In this document: positions 43,820-53,869 of the stretch, piece after piece
Numbering within the stretch: the first letter of the stretch is position 1
How the letters are laid out: the number at the start of each line of letters is the position of its first letter
NCBI GenBank assembly: GCA_044432725.1
Contig: JAWXUL010000001.1
Coordinates: 228,441 to 292,440 of the forward strand
Direction: 5' to 3'
Length of the DNA: 64,000 nt
Source: JAWXUK01 sp044432725
GTDB lineage: Bacteria > Bacillota > Clostridia > Oscillospirales > Oscillospiraceae
Position numbers and translations under genes: made by a program
The notes under the pieces: model-generated
Database searches by the model: none
What the model was told of the DNA's origin: nothing
Seen by the model: the letters and a program-made list of their open reading frames with translations, nothing else

Positions 43820-44755
43820 TTAAGCTTTGCCGTCGCAACCCAAAACATTTTTAATTTTGTGTTCCACCATTTTTTTGATGTTAGCACGAGCTGGAGAAAG
43901 GTATTGACGTGGGTCAAAATGACCTGGGTTTTCGTTGAAATATTGACGAACAGTCCCTGTCATAGCTAGACGCAAGTCAGAGTCAATGTTGATTTTACAA
44001 ACTGCTTTACGAGCAGCTTCACGCAACATATCTTCTGGAATACCAATAGCATCAGGCATTTTTCCACCATTTTCATTGACCATCTTCACATATTCAGGAA
44101 TAACAGAAGAAGCACCATGAAGAACGATTGGGAAACCAGGTAAACGTTTTTCAACTTCATCTAAAATATCCATGCGAAGTTGAGGATTTTGACCAGGTTT
44201 GAATTTGAAAGCACCATGGCTTGTCCCGATTGCAATAGCAAGAGAATCCACACCAGTTTTAGAGACGAATTCTTCCACTTCTTCTGGACGTGTGTAAGAA
44301 GCGTCTTCAGCAGAAACGTTCACATCATCTTCCACACCAGCAAGACGTCCTAATTCACCTTCTACAGTAGCACCTTTGTCGTGAGCATATTCCACCACTT
44401 TTTTAGTCAGAGCAATGTTCTCTGCAAAGCTGTGATGAGAACCATCGATCATAACAGAGGTAAATCCGCTATCGATACAATCTTTACACAATTCAAAAGT
44501 GTCACCGTGATCCAAATGCAAGCAAATAGGCAAACCAGTTTCTTGCAAAGCTGCTTCCACTAATTTCACCAAATAGGTGTTGTTTGCGTACTTACGAGCA
44601 CCAGAGGATACTTGAAGGATGAGGGGTGCATTTAAATCTTTTGCAGCCTCGGTGATTCCTTGGATGATTTCCATGTTGTTCACATTGAAAGCACCAATGG
44701 CATAACCGCCCTCATAGGCTTTTTTCATCATGTCTTTTGAAGTTACTAATGGCAT
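43820..44755 (-). CDS. fba: Class II fructose-bisphosphate aldolase
   Basis: Fba splits fructose-1,6-bisphosphate into the two triose phosphates with a catalytic zinc. HLDHGDTFELCKDCID carries zinc and catalytic ligands; DGSHHSFAEN, GTSHGAFKF and LHGASSV complete the site. The start is the ATG at 44755 (MPLVTSKDM, 311 residues), since AGGAG is well spaced to it but abuts the ATG three codons upstream. It is divergent from the phosphofructokinase gene and shares its promoter region. Confidence 0.95.
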   Translation of the reverse strand: MPLVTSKDMMKKAYEGGYAIGAFNVNNMEIIQGITEAAKDLNAPLILQVSSGARKYANNTYLVKLVEAALQETGLPICLHLDHGDTFELCKDCIDSGFTSVMIDGSHHSFAENIALTKKVVEYAHDKGATVEGELGRLAGVEDDVNVSAEDASYTRPEEVEEFVSKTGVDSLAIAIGTSHGAFKFKPGQNPQLRMDILDEVEKRLPGFPIVLHGASSVIPEYVKMVNENGGKMPDAIGIPEDMLREAARKAVCKINIDSDLRLAMTGTVRQYFNENPGHFDPRQYLSPARANIKKMVEHKIKNVLGCDGKA

Positions 44756-44803
44756 TTTATACATCTCCTTAAATAATTTCCTAGAAAAAATTTTTCCTAC
44801 TAA

Positions 44804-44832
44804 ATTATAGCATATTCTATTGCCAATGTCTA
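44804..44832 (-). promoter_or_regulatory. Sigma-A promoter of fba
   Basis: On the minus strand, TAGACA (44827-44832) and a perfect TATAAT (44804-44809) are separated by 17 bases. Confidence 0.75.
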
Positions 44833-44848
44833 GTAGATATGTTATAAT
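44820..44848 (+). promoter_or_regulatory. Sigma-A promoter of the phosphofructokinase gene
   Basis: TTGCCA (44820-44825) and a perfect TATAAT (44843-44848) are separated by 17 bases. Its -35 lies one base from the fba -35. Confidence 0.8.
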
Positions 44849-44929
44849 ATTTTAAGAAAGTTTTTTTCCTTATTTTCCAAGGGAAAAGTTTCTATTATTT
44901 GAATTTTAACGTAAAAAGGAGCTAGATTT

Positions 44930-46177
44930 ATGAACAAAGAACTAAAAGGCGCTTGTATCATCGGACAGTCAGGAGGGCCAACCTCAGTCATTAATGCCAG
45001 TGCACAAGGAGTCATCCAAACTGCTCTCGCCTCCCCTTTTATCACCAATGTCTATGGTGCTGCCAACGGCATTGTTGGTGTGTTAGAGGATAAATTATAC
45101 GATATGTCCCAAGAAGACCCAAAAGAATTGGACCTGCTCCAATTCACTCCTTCTTCTGCTTTGGGTTCTTGCCGTTACAAACTGGCTGACCCTGACAAAG
45201 ACGATACCGATTACAAACGCATCTTAGAAACTTTTAAAAAATATGATGTTCGTTACTTCTTCTATAATGGTGGTAACGACTCTATGGACACCTGTAATAA
45301 AATTTCTAAATTCTGCCAAAAAAATGGTTATGAATGTAATGTCATCGGCGTACCAAAAACCATCGACAATGATTTGATGGGAACAGACCACTGCCCTGGC
45401 TTCTCTTCTGCTGCGAAATATATCGCCACTTCTTGTATGGAAGTATGGCAAGATGCCCACGTTTATGACACAGGTATGATTACTGTGGTAGAAATCATGG
45501 GTCGCCATGCTGGTTGGCTGGCTGGTTCTGCTGGACTTGCTACTTGGGCTGGTTTTGGTCCTGACCTTCTTTATCTTCCAGAAGTTGACTTTGATATGGA
45601 TACCTTTATCAAAGATGCAAAAGCAATCTATGAAAAGAAGAAAAAATGTTTTGTAGCTGTTTCTGAAGGTATTCACTATGCAGATGGACGCTTTGTTTCA
45701 GAAGCTGAAACCTCAGCAACTGACGGATTTGGACATGCTCAACTGGGTGGACTTGCTGTGAAACTTGCTGAAATTATGCAAAAAGAAACAGGAGCAAAAG
45801 TACGTGGTATCGAGCTTTCTCTCTTACAACGTTGTGGTGCTCACCTTGCTTCCAAACGTGATATTGACGAAGCTTTGGCTGCTGGTCGTACTGCTGTGGA
45901 ATCTGCCGTGGCTGGAGAAACTGACCAAATGGCCGCTTTCGACTGCACACGTGGCGCAAACGGTGCTTACGAATGTAAAGTTGTGTTGAAACCTTTGGAC
46001 ATCGTGGCAAATGCAGAGAAAAAAGTCCCCCGTGAATGGATTAACGCTGCTGGTAATGGTGTGGAACAACCTTTCATTGACTATGTACTTCCTTTGATTC
46101 AAGGTGACTATGACCTATCTTTGGAAAATGGCTTGCCTCGTTTTGCTAAACTGAAAAAAGTTGTTGCAACAAAATAA
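44930..46177 (+). CDS. pfp: 6-phosphofructokinase, PPi-dependent type
   Basis: The enzyme phosphorylates fructose-6-phosphate to fructose-1,6-bisphosphate, the substrate of the divergent aldolase. The active site reads GGNDS and PKTIDND. Asp at the second position (E. coli 104) and Lys (E. coli 124) are the signature of pyrophosphate users; ATP users have Gly at both. The Asn before that Asp is unusual, since Asp is expected at that Mg-site position. MGRHAGWLA and EGIHYADGRF are also typical. The length is 415 residues. AAAAGGAG precedes the ATG. Confidence 0.9.
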   Translation: MNKELKGACIIGQSGGPTSVINASAQGVIQTALASPFITNVYGAANGIVGVLEDKLYDMSQEDPKELDLLQFTPSSALGSCRYKLADPDKDDTDYKRILETFKKYDVRYFFYNGGNDSMDTCNKISKFCQKNGYECNVIGVPKTIDNDLMGTDHCPGFSSAAKYIATSCMEVWQDAHVYDTGMITVVEIMGRHAGWLAGSAGLATWAGFGPDLLYLPEVDFDMDTFIKDAKAIYEKKKKCFVAVSEGIHYADGRFVSEAETSATDGFGHAQLGGLAVKLAEIMQKETGAKVRGIELSLLQRCGAHLASKRDIDEALAAGRTAVESAVAGETDQMAAFDCTRGANGAYECKVVLKPLDIVANAEKKVPREWINAAGNGVEQPFIDYVLPLIQGDYDLSLENGLPRFAKLKKVVATK

Positions 46178-46184
46178 AAATTTT

Positions 46185-46217
46185 TCCCTCTCCTGTATCA
46201 GGAGAGGGATTTTTTTA
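46185..46217 (+). terminator. Intrinsic terminator of pfp
   Basis: CCCTCTCCTG and CAGGAGAGGG pair perfectly around TAT, followed by ATTTTTTT. Confidence 0.9.
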
Positions 46218-46240
46218 TCTTTTATGGGCTGAATCATACG

Positions 46241-46269
46241 TTTGTTCTCCAAGGATTAAGGAGAACAAA
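46241..46269. repeat. 10-bp inverted repeat after the AI-2E permease gene
   Basis: TTTGTTCTCC (46241-46250) and GGAGAACAAA (46260-46269) pair around AAGGATTAA. No T tract follows on the permease strand, so termination there is uncertain. Confidence 0.5.
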
Positions 46270-46313
46270 AATAAGCGACTGTCTATATCAGCAAAATACT
46301 TCCAAAGCACACA

Positions 46314-47627
46314 TCACTCTTTCAATTTACTGACTGCTTCTTCTAATGCTTTCTCTTTTGCCGAAGCCTCGTCCCCAAAGGCTTCCCAATAAGGTACATA
46401 AGCTGTGGTATCCTCTGGCATACCTTTCTTGGCTAAGAGGAATTTCACCAAACGGCTGAACATACTATATAAAGTAGCAAAAACAGGCACACCAAAAATC
46501 ATGCCGGCAAAGCCGAAAATACCACCAAATAGAATAATGGAAAACAACACCCAAAAGCTGGAAAGTCCTGTGGATTCACCCAAGATTTTAGGTCCTAGAA
46601 TGTTTCCATCAAATTGTTGCAAAGCGATAATAAATCCAGAAAAATACAGACATTTTATAGGACTAACAAAGAAAATCAACACACCACAAGGGATAGCACC
46701 AATAAAAGGTCCAAAATAAGGAATGACATTGGTGACCCCAATCACAGTGGCGACCAAACTAGCAAAAGGCATATTCAGTAGGGATAAACCAATAAAGCAA
46801 ATGACACCAATAATCATGGAATCAATCATTTTTCCAATAAAAAATCCACTTAAAATACGATAAGAATTTCTGATCTCACCCAAGATGAAGTCTGCTGCTT
46901 TCACTGAGAAAAAGGCATAAATTAACTTTTTTCCCTGTGCTGCAAAGATTTTTTTTCGAGTCAATAAATAAATGGACACAATAATTGCAACGACCAAATC
47001 AAAAATAAAACCAACAATGGTAAAAACAAACTGAGACACTCCAGAAACCACACCTGATAAATGGGGTAACAAGGTGCTTTGGGCAAAGGAGGTGAAATTT
47101 TCAATGGAGCTGACCAAAGGAAGAATTTCTGTTTCATAAAAATTGTTAATACCTACCACAGCCCCTTCGTAAAAAGGAGCAATGTTTTTATATAGTTTTG
47201 GATTTTCTTCAAAAAAGTTATTCAACCATTCTGGCGTATCAAAACGAAAATCACTGGGAATACTTTGAATCATCCCTTCAATGGTACGGTAAAGCTCTGG
47301 GAGAACCATAGCAAGAAGAAGATATACCAAAGAAAAAGCGAGAAAAAGACTGATAAAAATAGACAAAGAATTCACTAAAGCTACTTGATGTTTTTTTAGA
47401 GTGATCAATGTATCTAGCTTTTTATAAAAAAAATTATAAATTGGAACCAACAAAAAAGTCAGAACCATTCCATAATAAATAGGTCGAAGTACTTCATTTA
47501 CTGTTCGAAAAAACTGAACAACGGTAGGAATATTTACTGTAAAAAAATAAAATAAAATCCCTAACACAATCACAGTAAGAGAAATGGTTGCGATCTGCCA
47601 TTGCTTTTTGTTCTTTGGTGTATCCAA
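46314..47627 (-). CDS. AI-2E family transporter
   Basis: These permeases are polytopic; members include TqsA (AI-2 export) and Na+/H+-antiporter-like proteins. The 437-residue protein shows two N-terminal helices, a long amphipathic extracellular stretch (about 110-200), then about five to six helices with the signature VTNVIPYFGPFIGAIPCG. Substrate cannot be told. The start is TTG at 47627 with GGGGG 7 bases upstream; the nearby ATG is out of frame. It follows purB after 13 bases. Confidence 0.88.
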   Translation of the reverse strand: MDTPKNKKQWQIATISLTVIVLGILFYFFTVNIPTVVQFFRTVNEVLRPIYYGMVLTFLLVPIYNFFYKKLDTLITLKKHQVALVNSLSIFISLFLAFSLVYLLLAMVLPELYRTIEGMIQSIPSDFRFDTPEWLNNFFEENPKLYKNIAPFYEGAVVGINNFYETEILPLVSSIENFTSFAQSTLLPHLSGVVSGVSQFVFTIVGFIFDLVVAIIVSIYLLTRKKIFAAQGKKLIYAFFSVKAADFILGEIRNSYRILSGFFIGKMIDSMIIGVICFIGLSLLNMPFASLVATVIGVTNVIPYFGPFIGAIPCGVLIFFVSPIKCLYFSGFIIALQQFDGNILGPKILGESTGLSSFWVLFSIILFGGIFGFAGMIFGVPVFATLYSMFSRLVKFLLAKKGMPEDTTAYVPYWEAFGDEASAKEKALEEAVSKLKE

Positions 47628-47640
47628 GACATCTCCCCCT

Positions 47641-49077
47641 TTATACTTTCAAATCTTGTGTTGTTTTGTCTAAGGCGCTTGCATATTTTTTTAAAACTGG
47701 TGCAATATCCTCTTCTAAAAATGCAGTGACTTGCTCTGGGCAACGGCCAATATAATGAGATGGAGTCAGATGCGCTTGTAACTCCTCAATACTCAAAGAA
47801 AAATCTTTGTCTTGTTCAATCAGTTCAATCAAGTTATTAGGCAAGCCTTTTTCCTTTACATTTTCCCCAGCGACTAAAGAAAGTTGTCGGATTTTTTCAT
47901 GGAGTTTTTGTCTGTCTCCCCCACGCTTCACAGCTTCCATCATGATGTTTTCACTTGCCATAAAGGGCAATTCTTCTATGATGTGTTTTTCAATCACTTT
48001 TGGATGCACCACCAAACCAGAAGCCACATTTTGATAAATATTCAAAATGGCATCCACTGCAAGAAATGCCTCTGGCACAGAGATTCTCTTATTTGCAGAG
48101 TCATCTAATGTTCTTTCAAACCATTGGGTGGCTGATGTCATGGCAGGATTGTTTGCATCGGCGATGACGTAACGAGCCAAAGAGCAAATCCGTTCAGATC
48201 GCATAGGATTACGTTTATAAGGCATAGCAGATGAACCAATTTGATTTTTTTCAAAAGGCTCGTCTATCTCTTTCAAATGACAGAGAAGTCTTAGATCTGT
48301 CGCAAATTTACAGGCAGATTGTGCAATACCTGACAAAACGGACAACACCATATAATCTACTTTTCTGGAATAAGTTTGCCCACTGACTGGCACCACGCCG
48401 TCAAAACCCATTTCTTTTGCAATTTTCTCCTCTAATTTTTTCACTTTTTCATGGTCTCCATCAAAAAGTTCTAAAAATGAGGCTTGTGTTCCAGTGGTTC
48501 CTTTGGATCCTAAAAGCTGTAAACGAGCAAGTCTGTGTTCCACTTCTTGCAAATCCATGAGCAATTCATTCATCCACAATGTGGCACGTTTTCCCACTGT
48601 GACAAGTTGGGCTGCTTGAAAATGGGTAAAGCCCAAAGTGGGCATAGCTTTATATTCTTCTGCAAATTTACCTAATTTATCTAAAGTTTGTACAATTTTA
48701 TCCCGAATCAGAGACAATCCATCACGCATGATGATGATATCTGTGTTATCTCCCACATAACAACTGGTTGCACCTAGATGAATGATAGGCTCTGCTATGG
48801 GGCAAAGCTGTCCATAAGTATGAATATGTGCCATCACATCATGACGTAGTTTTTTCTCGAACTGAGAAGCCACCTCGTAATCTATATCTGTGATATGTGC
48901 CTCTAATTCTGAAACTTGCTCTGCTGTGACAGGAAGCCCCAGCTCCATCTCTCCCCGAGCAAGTGCCACCCAAAGTTTTCGCCAAGTAGAAAATTTCTTG
49001 TTGGCAGAAAAAATATAAAGCATCTCGTCACTAGCATAACGAGAAGACAAAGGGCTTTGATAACTGTTGTAATCCAT
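47641..49077 (-). CDS. purB: Adenylosuccinate lyase
   Basis: PurB acts twice in purine synthesis, splitting SAICAR and adenylosuccinate. The fumarase-superfamily signature GSSAMPYKRNPMRSE is intact, as are HLGATSCYVGDNTD and GFTHFQAAQ. The length of 478 residues matches the Clostridial form. GAGG lies 8 bases before the ATG. A promoter is present at 49119-49147. No other pur genes are in the window. Confidence 0.95.
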   Translation of the reverse strand: MDYNSYQSPLSSRYASDEMLYIFSANKKFSTWRKLWVALARGEMELGLPVTAEQVSELEAHITDIDYEVASQFEKKLRHDVMAHIHTYGQLCPIAEPIIHLGATSCYVGDNTDIIIMRDGLSLIRDKIVQTLDKLGKFAEEYKAMPTLGFTHFQAAQLVTVGKRATLWMNELLMDLQEVEHRLARLQLLGSKGTTGTQASFLELFDGDHEKVKKLEEKIAKEMGFDGVVPVSGQTYSRKVDYMVLSVLSGIAQSACKFATDLRLLCHLKEIDEPFEKNQIGSSAMPYKRNPMRSERICSLARYVIADANNPAMTSATQWFERTLDDSANKRISVPEAFLAVDAILNIYQNVASGLVVHPKVIEKHIIEELPFMASENIMMEAVKRGGDRQKLHEKIRQLSLVAGENVKEKGLPNNLIELIEQDKDFSLSIEELQAHLTPSHYIGRCPEQVTAFLEEDIAPVLKKYASALDKTTQDLKV

Positions 49078-49397
49078 GGAATAAACCTCACTTTATAGTA
49101 TGATAGCTGAATACTTCTATTATACCTTATATTTAGAAATTTGCCTAGAGTAATTTGAAGATTTTTGGAAAAAACTTTCTGCCTGTGTCTCCTTAGTGAA
49201 TTCAGAAATTTTGTCAGGAGAAAAAACTTTCGGACAGAAGAAATCTTCTTTTGACAAAATAAAACAGAAAAACAAAAATTCTACAGCTTAAATACAGTTT
49301 TTCTGTAAAAAAAGGCTGTTTTCTGCGATATATAAAGCTTTTCTTTTGTGAAATTCCGTTCTATAATAAAAATATCAACGAAAGGAGTTGTAATATT
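49078..49397. other. Divergent region between purB and the DUF6514 gene
   Basis: This 320-base AT-rich stretch holds the purB promoter on the minus side. A 10-bp inverted repeat is near 49268-49312 (ACAGAAAAAC/GTTTTTCTGT), with a T-rich flank on the minus strand. A TATAAT near 49363 lies in front of the DUF6514 gene without a clear -35. No gene is seen. Confidence 0.5.
49119..49147 (-). promoter_or_regulatory. Sigma-A promoter of purB
   Basis: On the minus strand, TAGGCA (49142-49147) and a perfect TATAAT (49119-49124) are separated by 17 bases. Confidence 0.65.
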
Positions 49398-49667
49398 ATG
49401 AAAAAAATTAGAGTATGTGAAAAAAATTTACAAGATGAAAGAGGGAAACTAAGAAATTTGGACTATTACTTATTGGTGGAAGAGGTCGAAACAGAAGATT
49501 TTTTCTGTGAAAATTATGGTGTAGCCATCGAAGAACCCCAAGGAGAGAAAGCAGAAATTCTTGGCATTACCACAAAAAAAGAACGTGCTGAAGAACTGCT
49601 CTCCCTACTCTCACTCCATCAAGTTTCTCCCACCACTTTGGCAGATGTTGTTGCAGATTGGCTGTGA
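49398..49667 (+). CDS. DUF6514 family protein
   Basis: An 89-residue protein of unknown function. The pattern LDYYLLVEEVETED, YGVAIE and a C-terminal SPTTLADVVADWL fits the DUF6514 family found in Clostridia. It is acidic and has no membrane helix. AAAGGAG lies about 10 bases before the ATG. It is a single gene converging on polC, with a terminator between. Confidence 0.8.
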   Translation: MKKIRVCEKNLQDERGKLRNLDYYLLVEEVETEDFFCENYGVAIEEPQGEKAEILGITTKKERAEELLSLLSLHQVSPTTLADVVADWL

Positions 49668-49677
49668 AAAAGATTTA

Positions 49678-49702
49678 GGGAGTGGAAGAAAGTTCCACCC
49701 CC
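49678..49702. terminator. Hairpin between the convergent DUF6514 and polC genes
   Basis: GGGAGTGGAA and TTCCACCCCC pair around GAAAG. T-rich sequence follows on the polC strand (TAAATCTTTTT), and weakly on the other strand. Confidence 0.6.
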
Positions 49703-49719
49703 TTGTTGTAAAAATGTTG

Positions 49720-52700
49720 TTAAAAAAATGATAGCTGACTGGATTCTGGCATGGTGCCAAAAGCGCCAGCTTTGCTTAGTTTGTCAATATGGGTTTTCGA
49801 AACTTTGGGACAAGCGACCGCCACATCTTCAATGGAAATAAATTCCTCTTTCTCTCGTTGCTCGACCAAAGTTTCTGCTGCAGCATCTCCCAAACCAGCC
49901 ACAGAGGTAAAGGGAGGAATTAGGGATTGATTTTCTTGGTCTATGGTAAAATCAGTGGCAGCAGAGCGATATAAGTCCATTGCTTCAAAGGAAAATCCTC
50001 GCAGATAAAATTCGTAACAGACAAGCAAAGAAGTCAGCATATCTTTTTCTGTAGGAGAAGCAGAGAAATCCTTTTCTTTTTCTTTGATTTCTTCAATTTT
50101 TCTTTTACAAATATCCATGCCTCGACACATATAACTCTCGTCAAATGCCTTGGCTCGCACAGAAAAATAAGAAGCATAAAAAACCAAAGGCATATGCACT
50201 TTGAACCATGCCACACGAAATGCCATAATCACATAGGCAACGGCGTGAGCTTTTGGAAACAGGTATTTGATTTTTTGACAAGACTCGATATACCAAGCAG
50301 GCACAGAGATTTTTTCCATTTCTTCTTGTGCACCTTCTGGGAGTCCCTTCCCTTTTCGAACAGCTTCCATGATTTTAAAAGCATATTTTTCATCCATTCC
50401 CAAAGAAATCAGATATAGCATGATATCATCACGACAGCCGATTGCCTCTAGGACAGAGGCAGTCCCTTTTTTTACAAGGTCTTCTGCATTGCCTGTCCAC
50501 ACATCTGTACCATGGGTAAAGCCAGAAATTCGCACTAATATATCCATTTTATCTGGAGCTGTATCCACCAACACATCTCTGGTAAAAGGTGTTCCAAATT
50601 CTGGGATTGCCACAGTGCCTGTGCTGCCTAAAATTTTATCGCCTGTAAAACCAAGAATGTCTGTGGAATGAAATATGGACATGGCATCTTTGTCATCCAA
50701 AGGTATCTTCTGTACATCTACCCCTGATAATTGTTGCATTTTATACATCATAGTTGGGTCTCTATGACCCAAAATGTCCAATTTCAACAAATTGTCTTCC
50801 ATTGCGTGATATTCGAAATGAGTGGTGACAAAATCTGCCTCTTCTTTATCAGCAGGACGTTGCACTGGACAAAAATCATAAATTTCCATATCCTGAGGGA
50901 TGACCACCATTCCACCTGGATGTTGCCCTGTGGTGCGTTTCACCCCAGCACAGCCCACAGTCAAGCGATTGATTTCTGCTTTCGAGGGATTACGCCCTCT
51001 TTCTTCGAAATATTTTCTTGCTAAGCCATAAGCACTGGTTTCTGCCACAGTACCCACGGTTCCAGCTTTAAACACATGTTCTTTTCCAAAGAGCTCAAAG
51101 GTATATTTGTGTGAATTTGCTTGATATTCTCCTGAGAAGTTTAAATCAATATCGGGGACTTTGTCTCCACTAAATCCTAAAAAGGTTTCAAAGGGGATAT
51201 TAAATCCATCTTTTTCATAAGCTGTGCCACATTGGGGGCAAAGAGCATCTGGCATATCCACCCCACAACCACAGCCCTGTTCTTTGGGCGTTTCAAAATC
51301 ACTATGCTTGCAATTTGGACAGCGATAATGTGCCGGCAAAGAGTTCACCTCGGTTATCCCTGACATATACGCCACAATCGACGAGCCCACAGAACCCCGT
51401 GACCCAACCAAATAACCATGCTCCATGGAATCATGTACAAGCTTTTGTGCAGACATATAAATCACGTCATATTTACTGGTGATGATGTCATTCAGTTCGA
51501 TAGAAACCCGATCTTGAACAATGGCTGGTGGTGTTTCTCCGTAAAGGGAATGCACTTTACCCCATACCAAATCTGTTAATTCTTGTTGAGAATTTTCCAA
51601 AGAAGGTGGGAAAAGTCCTTTGGGGAATAATTGAATCTCTTCACACCAATCTGCTACTAAATTGGTATTTTTAATCACAACATCATAACAATCCTCTTCG
51701 CCCAAATAAGAAAATTCTTCTAACATTTCTTCTGTGGTTTTAAAATATAAAGGCAAAGGAGCGTCTGCGTTTGCAAACTTTTTCGAGGCAAGAAGAACTC
51801 GACGAAAAACTTCATCCTCTGGATCTAAAAAGTGGACATCTCCTGTAGCACAAACTGGTTTTCCCAGTTCTTTCCCCAAGGCGACAATCTCTCGGTTAAT
51901 ATCCTGAAGCTGTGTCTCATTCTCCACAGTTCCATTGGAAATCAGGAATAAATTATTGCAAATAGGTTGAATTTCTAAGTAATCATACCAAGAAGCAATA
52001 CGAATCAGCTCTGATTTTGGTTTACCATATAAAATTGCTTGATACAATTCCCCTGCCTCGCAAGCAGAACCTAAAATCAAACCTTCTCGATGTGCCTCGA
52101 TCACGGACTTTGGCATCACAGCTTTGCCTTTGAAATAATCCAAATGAGAAAAAGAAATCAGCTTGTACATATTACGCAAGCCAACTTTATTTTTTGCCAA
52201 AACAATCAAATGCCCAAAACGACGGCGATTCACAATGGACGGGCTGTTGGGGCGTAGTTCTCTCATCTTTTCATTAATATCTTCTAATTGTGTGACATCT
52301 TTTTCTTTGAGCATATCCCAAAATTTCACCAACATATGCCCCACCACTGTGGCATCATCCACAGCACGGTGATGGTTGAAATTGGGAAGATTCAAATGGT
52401 CTGCCACAATATCTAACTTAAACTTCTTCAAACTAGTCAATAAATTTTGAGACATGGTAAGGGTATCAATCACAGGATTTTCAAAAGGAATCCCATATTT
52501 TTCACAGCCAATCCCGATAAATCCCATATCAAAACTAGCATTGTGTGCGGCCAAGGGTCTATCCCCCACAAATGCCAAAAATGCCTTCAGGGCTTCTTCT
52601 TGTGATGGGGCATTTTCTAACATTTTGTCAGTAATCCCAGTTAATTGAATGATTTCTGGAGAAAGACGTTTATTGGGTTGGACAAAAGTTTGAAAGGTTT

Positions 52701-53832
52701 CTGTGAATTCTCCATTTTTTAAGATCACTGCTCCTATTTCTGTTAACAATTCTTTTCTGTTATTCAGTCCTGTGGTTTCAATGTCAAAACAAACAATTTC
52801 TTGTGCAAAATCCCCTGACATCTCTCCTTGTACTACAATAGAGTCATCCACATTATTATTAAAATATGCCTCTACCCCGTATATCATCTTAATATCCAAA
52901 CCTTTGGCTGATTTTTCAGCATCAGGAAAAATATGTGCTACACCGTGATCTGTAATCGCAATGGCAGCATGCCCCCAAGAGTCAGCACGTTTCACCACAT
53001 TTTTTTGTGCAGAATCTTTGGGACTCAGAGAGGTCAGGGCATCCAGTGCAGACATATTACTATGCATATGAAGCTCTACTCGCTTTTCTTTTGCATTGTC
53101 TTGTCGCATTTCTTTGTCAACTTGCGTGATTGCCACTGGCTCTAAAATGATATCATTATAAAAACGATCTATGGACAAACGTCCTTGTACCCTGACACGA
53201 ATCCCTTGTTTGACTCTGTTGACAATCCCTTGACATTCCGAAGAAGGCATGAATTTTTGTACACGCACAGAATCAATATGGTCAGTCACATCAAAGGCGA
53301 TTACCCAAGCATTTCTTTTCTTTTTTTCATCATGTTTAGTAAAGAACACATCTCCTTCTACCACCACCATGCCAGAGTCCAAATTCAAATCAGAGATAGG
53401 AATTGGCGCATTTTTGATGGCAGAGCCATAAATGATGGGAGAAACTGTTTTTTTCTTTCTAGTTTGACGCTCTAGTACCATCGCTTCTTCTCGCATTTTT
53501 GCTGTTTGCTCAAATACCGACACCTGAGGGACCATTTCCACTTCTGGAGGGGCGAACAGCTCTGGCGGTATTTCTTCTGCCAGAGGAGCCTCTTGATACA
53601 CAAAATCAAAACGTACCTCTGTCAGTTGATATCCTTTAGCGATGGCATTTTCGACGATTGCCACGCCGTTTGTAGGAAAATCATTCCTAGGCACGTAAGA
53701 AATAGAAAAACTTGCTTTTCTCTCTTCTTTACTAATATTTGCCTGAATCACAGACCAATCTGCCACATATTGTTCCATCTCGCCCATTGGGATTTTAGAA
53801 AATGCTTGTAAAAATGGGACTTTTTTGTTCAT
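49720..53832 (-). CDS. polC: DNA polymerase III alpha subunit, PolC type
   Basis: PolC is the main replicative polymerase of low-GC Gram-positives. Domains in order are an N-terminal domain, an OB fold (about 130-240) and PHP, which starts at ELHMHSNMSALDAL (about 253). An inserted DEDDh proofreading exonuclease begins at FDIETTGL (D350, E352). The polymerase palm and fingers follow, with a zinc module (CPNCKHSDF...CGCG...CPQCG) and the conserved FSGEYQ and GFTHGTDVW. At 1370 residues it is slightly shorter than Bacillus PolC (about 1437). GGAG precedes the ATG. Confidence 0.96.
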   Translation of the reverse strand: MNKKVPFLQAFSKIPMGEMEQYVADWSVIQANISKEERKASFSISYVPRNDFPTNGVAIVENAIAKGYQLTEVRFDFVYQEAPLAEEIPPELFAPPEVEMVPQVSVFEQTAKMREEAMVLERQTRKKKTVSPIIYGSAIKNAPIPISDLNLDSGMVVVEGDVFFTKHDEKKKRNAWVIAFDVTDHIDSVRVQKFMPSSECQGIVNRVKQGIRVRVQGRLSIDRFYNDIILEPVAITQVDKEMRQDNAKEKRVELHMHSNMSALDALTSLSPKDSAQKNVVKRADSWGHAAIAITDHGVAHIFPDAEKSAKGLDIKMIYGVEAYFNNNVDDSIVVQGEMSGDFAQEIVCFDIETTGLNNRKELLTEIGAVILKNGEFTETFQTFVQPNKRLSPEIIQLTGITDKMLENAPSQEEALKAFLAFVGDRPLAAHNASFDMGFIGIGCEKYGIPFENPVIDTLTMSQNLLTSLKKFKLDIVADHLNLPNFNHHRAVDDATVVGHMLVKFWDMLKEKDVTQLEDINEKMRELRPNSPSIVNRRRFGHLIVLAKNKVGLRNMYKLISFSHLDYFKGKAVMPKSVIEAHREGLILGSACEAGELYQAILYGKPKSELIRIASWYDYLEIQPICNNLFLISNGTVENETQLQDINREIVALGKELGKPVCATGDVHFLDPEDEVFRRVLLASKKFANADAPLPLYFKTTEEMLEEFSYLGEEDCYDVVIKNTNLVADWCEEIQLFPKGLFPPSLENSQQELTDLVWGKVHSLYGETPPAIVQDRVSIELNDIITSKYDVIYMSAQKLVHDSMEHGYLVGSRGSVGSSIVAYMSGITEVNSLPAHYRCPNCKHSDFETPKEQGCGCGVDMPDALCPQCGTAYEKDGFNIPFETFLGFSGDKVPDIDLNFSGEYQANSHKYTFELFGKEHVFKAGTVGTVAETSAYGLARKYFEERGRNPSKAEINRLTVGCAGVKRTTGQHPGGMVVIPQDMEIYDFCPVQRPADKEEADFVTTHFEYHAMEDNLLKLDILGHRDPTMMYKMQQLSGVDVQKIPLDDKDAMSIFHSTDILGFTGDKILGSTGTVAIPEFGTPFTRDVLVDTAPDKMDILVRISGFTHGTDVWTGNAEDLVKKGTASVLEAIGCRDDIMLYLISLGMDEKYAFKIMEAVRKGKGLPEGAQEEMEKISVPAWYIESCQKIKYLFPKAHAVAYVIMAFRVAWFKVHMPLVFYASYFSVRAKAFDESYMCRGMDICKRKIEEIKEKEKDFSASPTEKDMLTSLLVCYEFYLRGFSFEAMDLYRSAATDFTIDQENQSLIPPFTSVAGLGDAAAETLVEQREKEEFISIEDVAVACPKVSKTHIDKLSKAGAFGTMPESSQLSFF

Positions 53833-53869
53833 CCTAGAACACTCCTTTTGGTATGGTATAGTAACTTGA

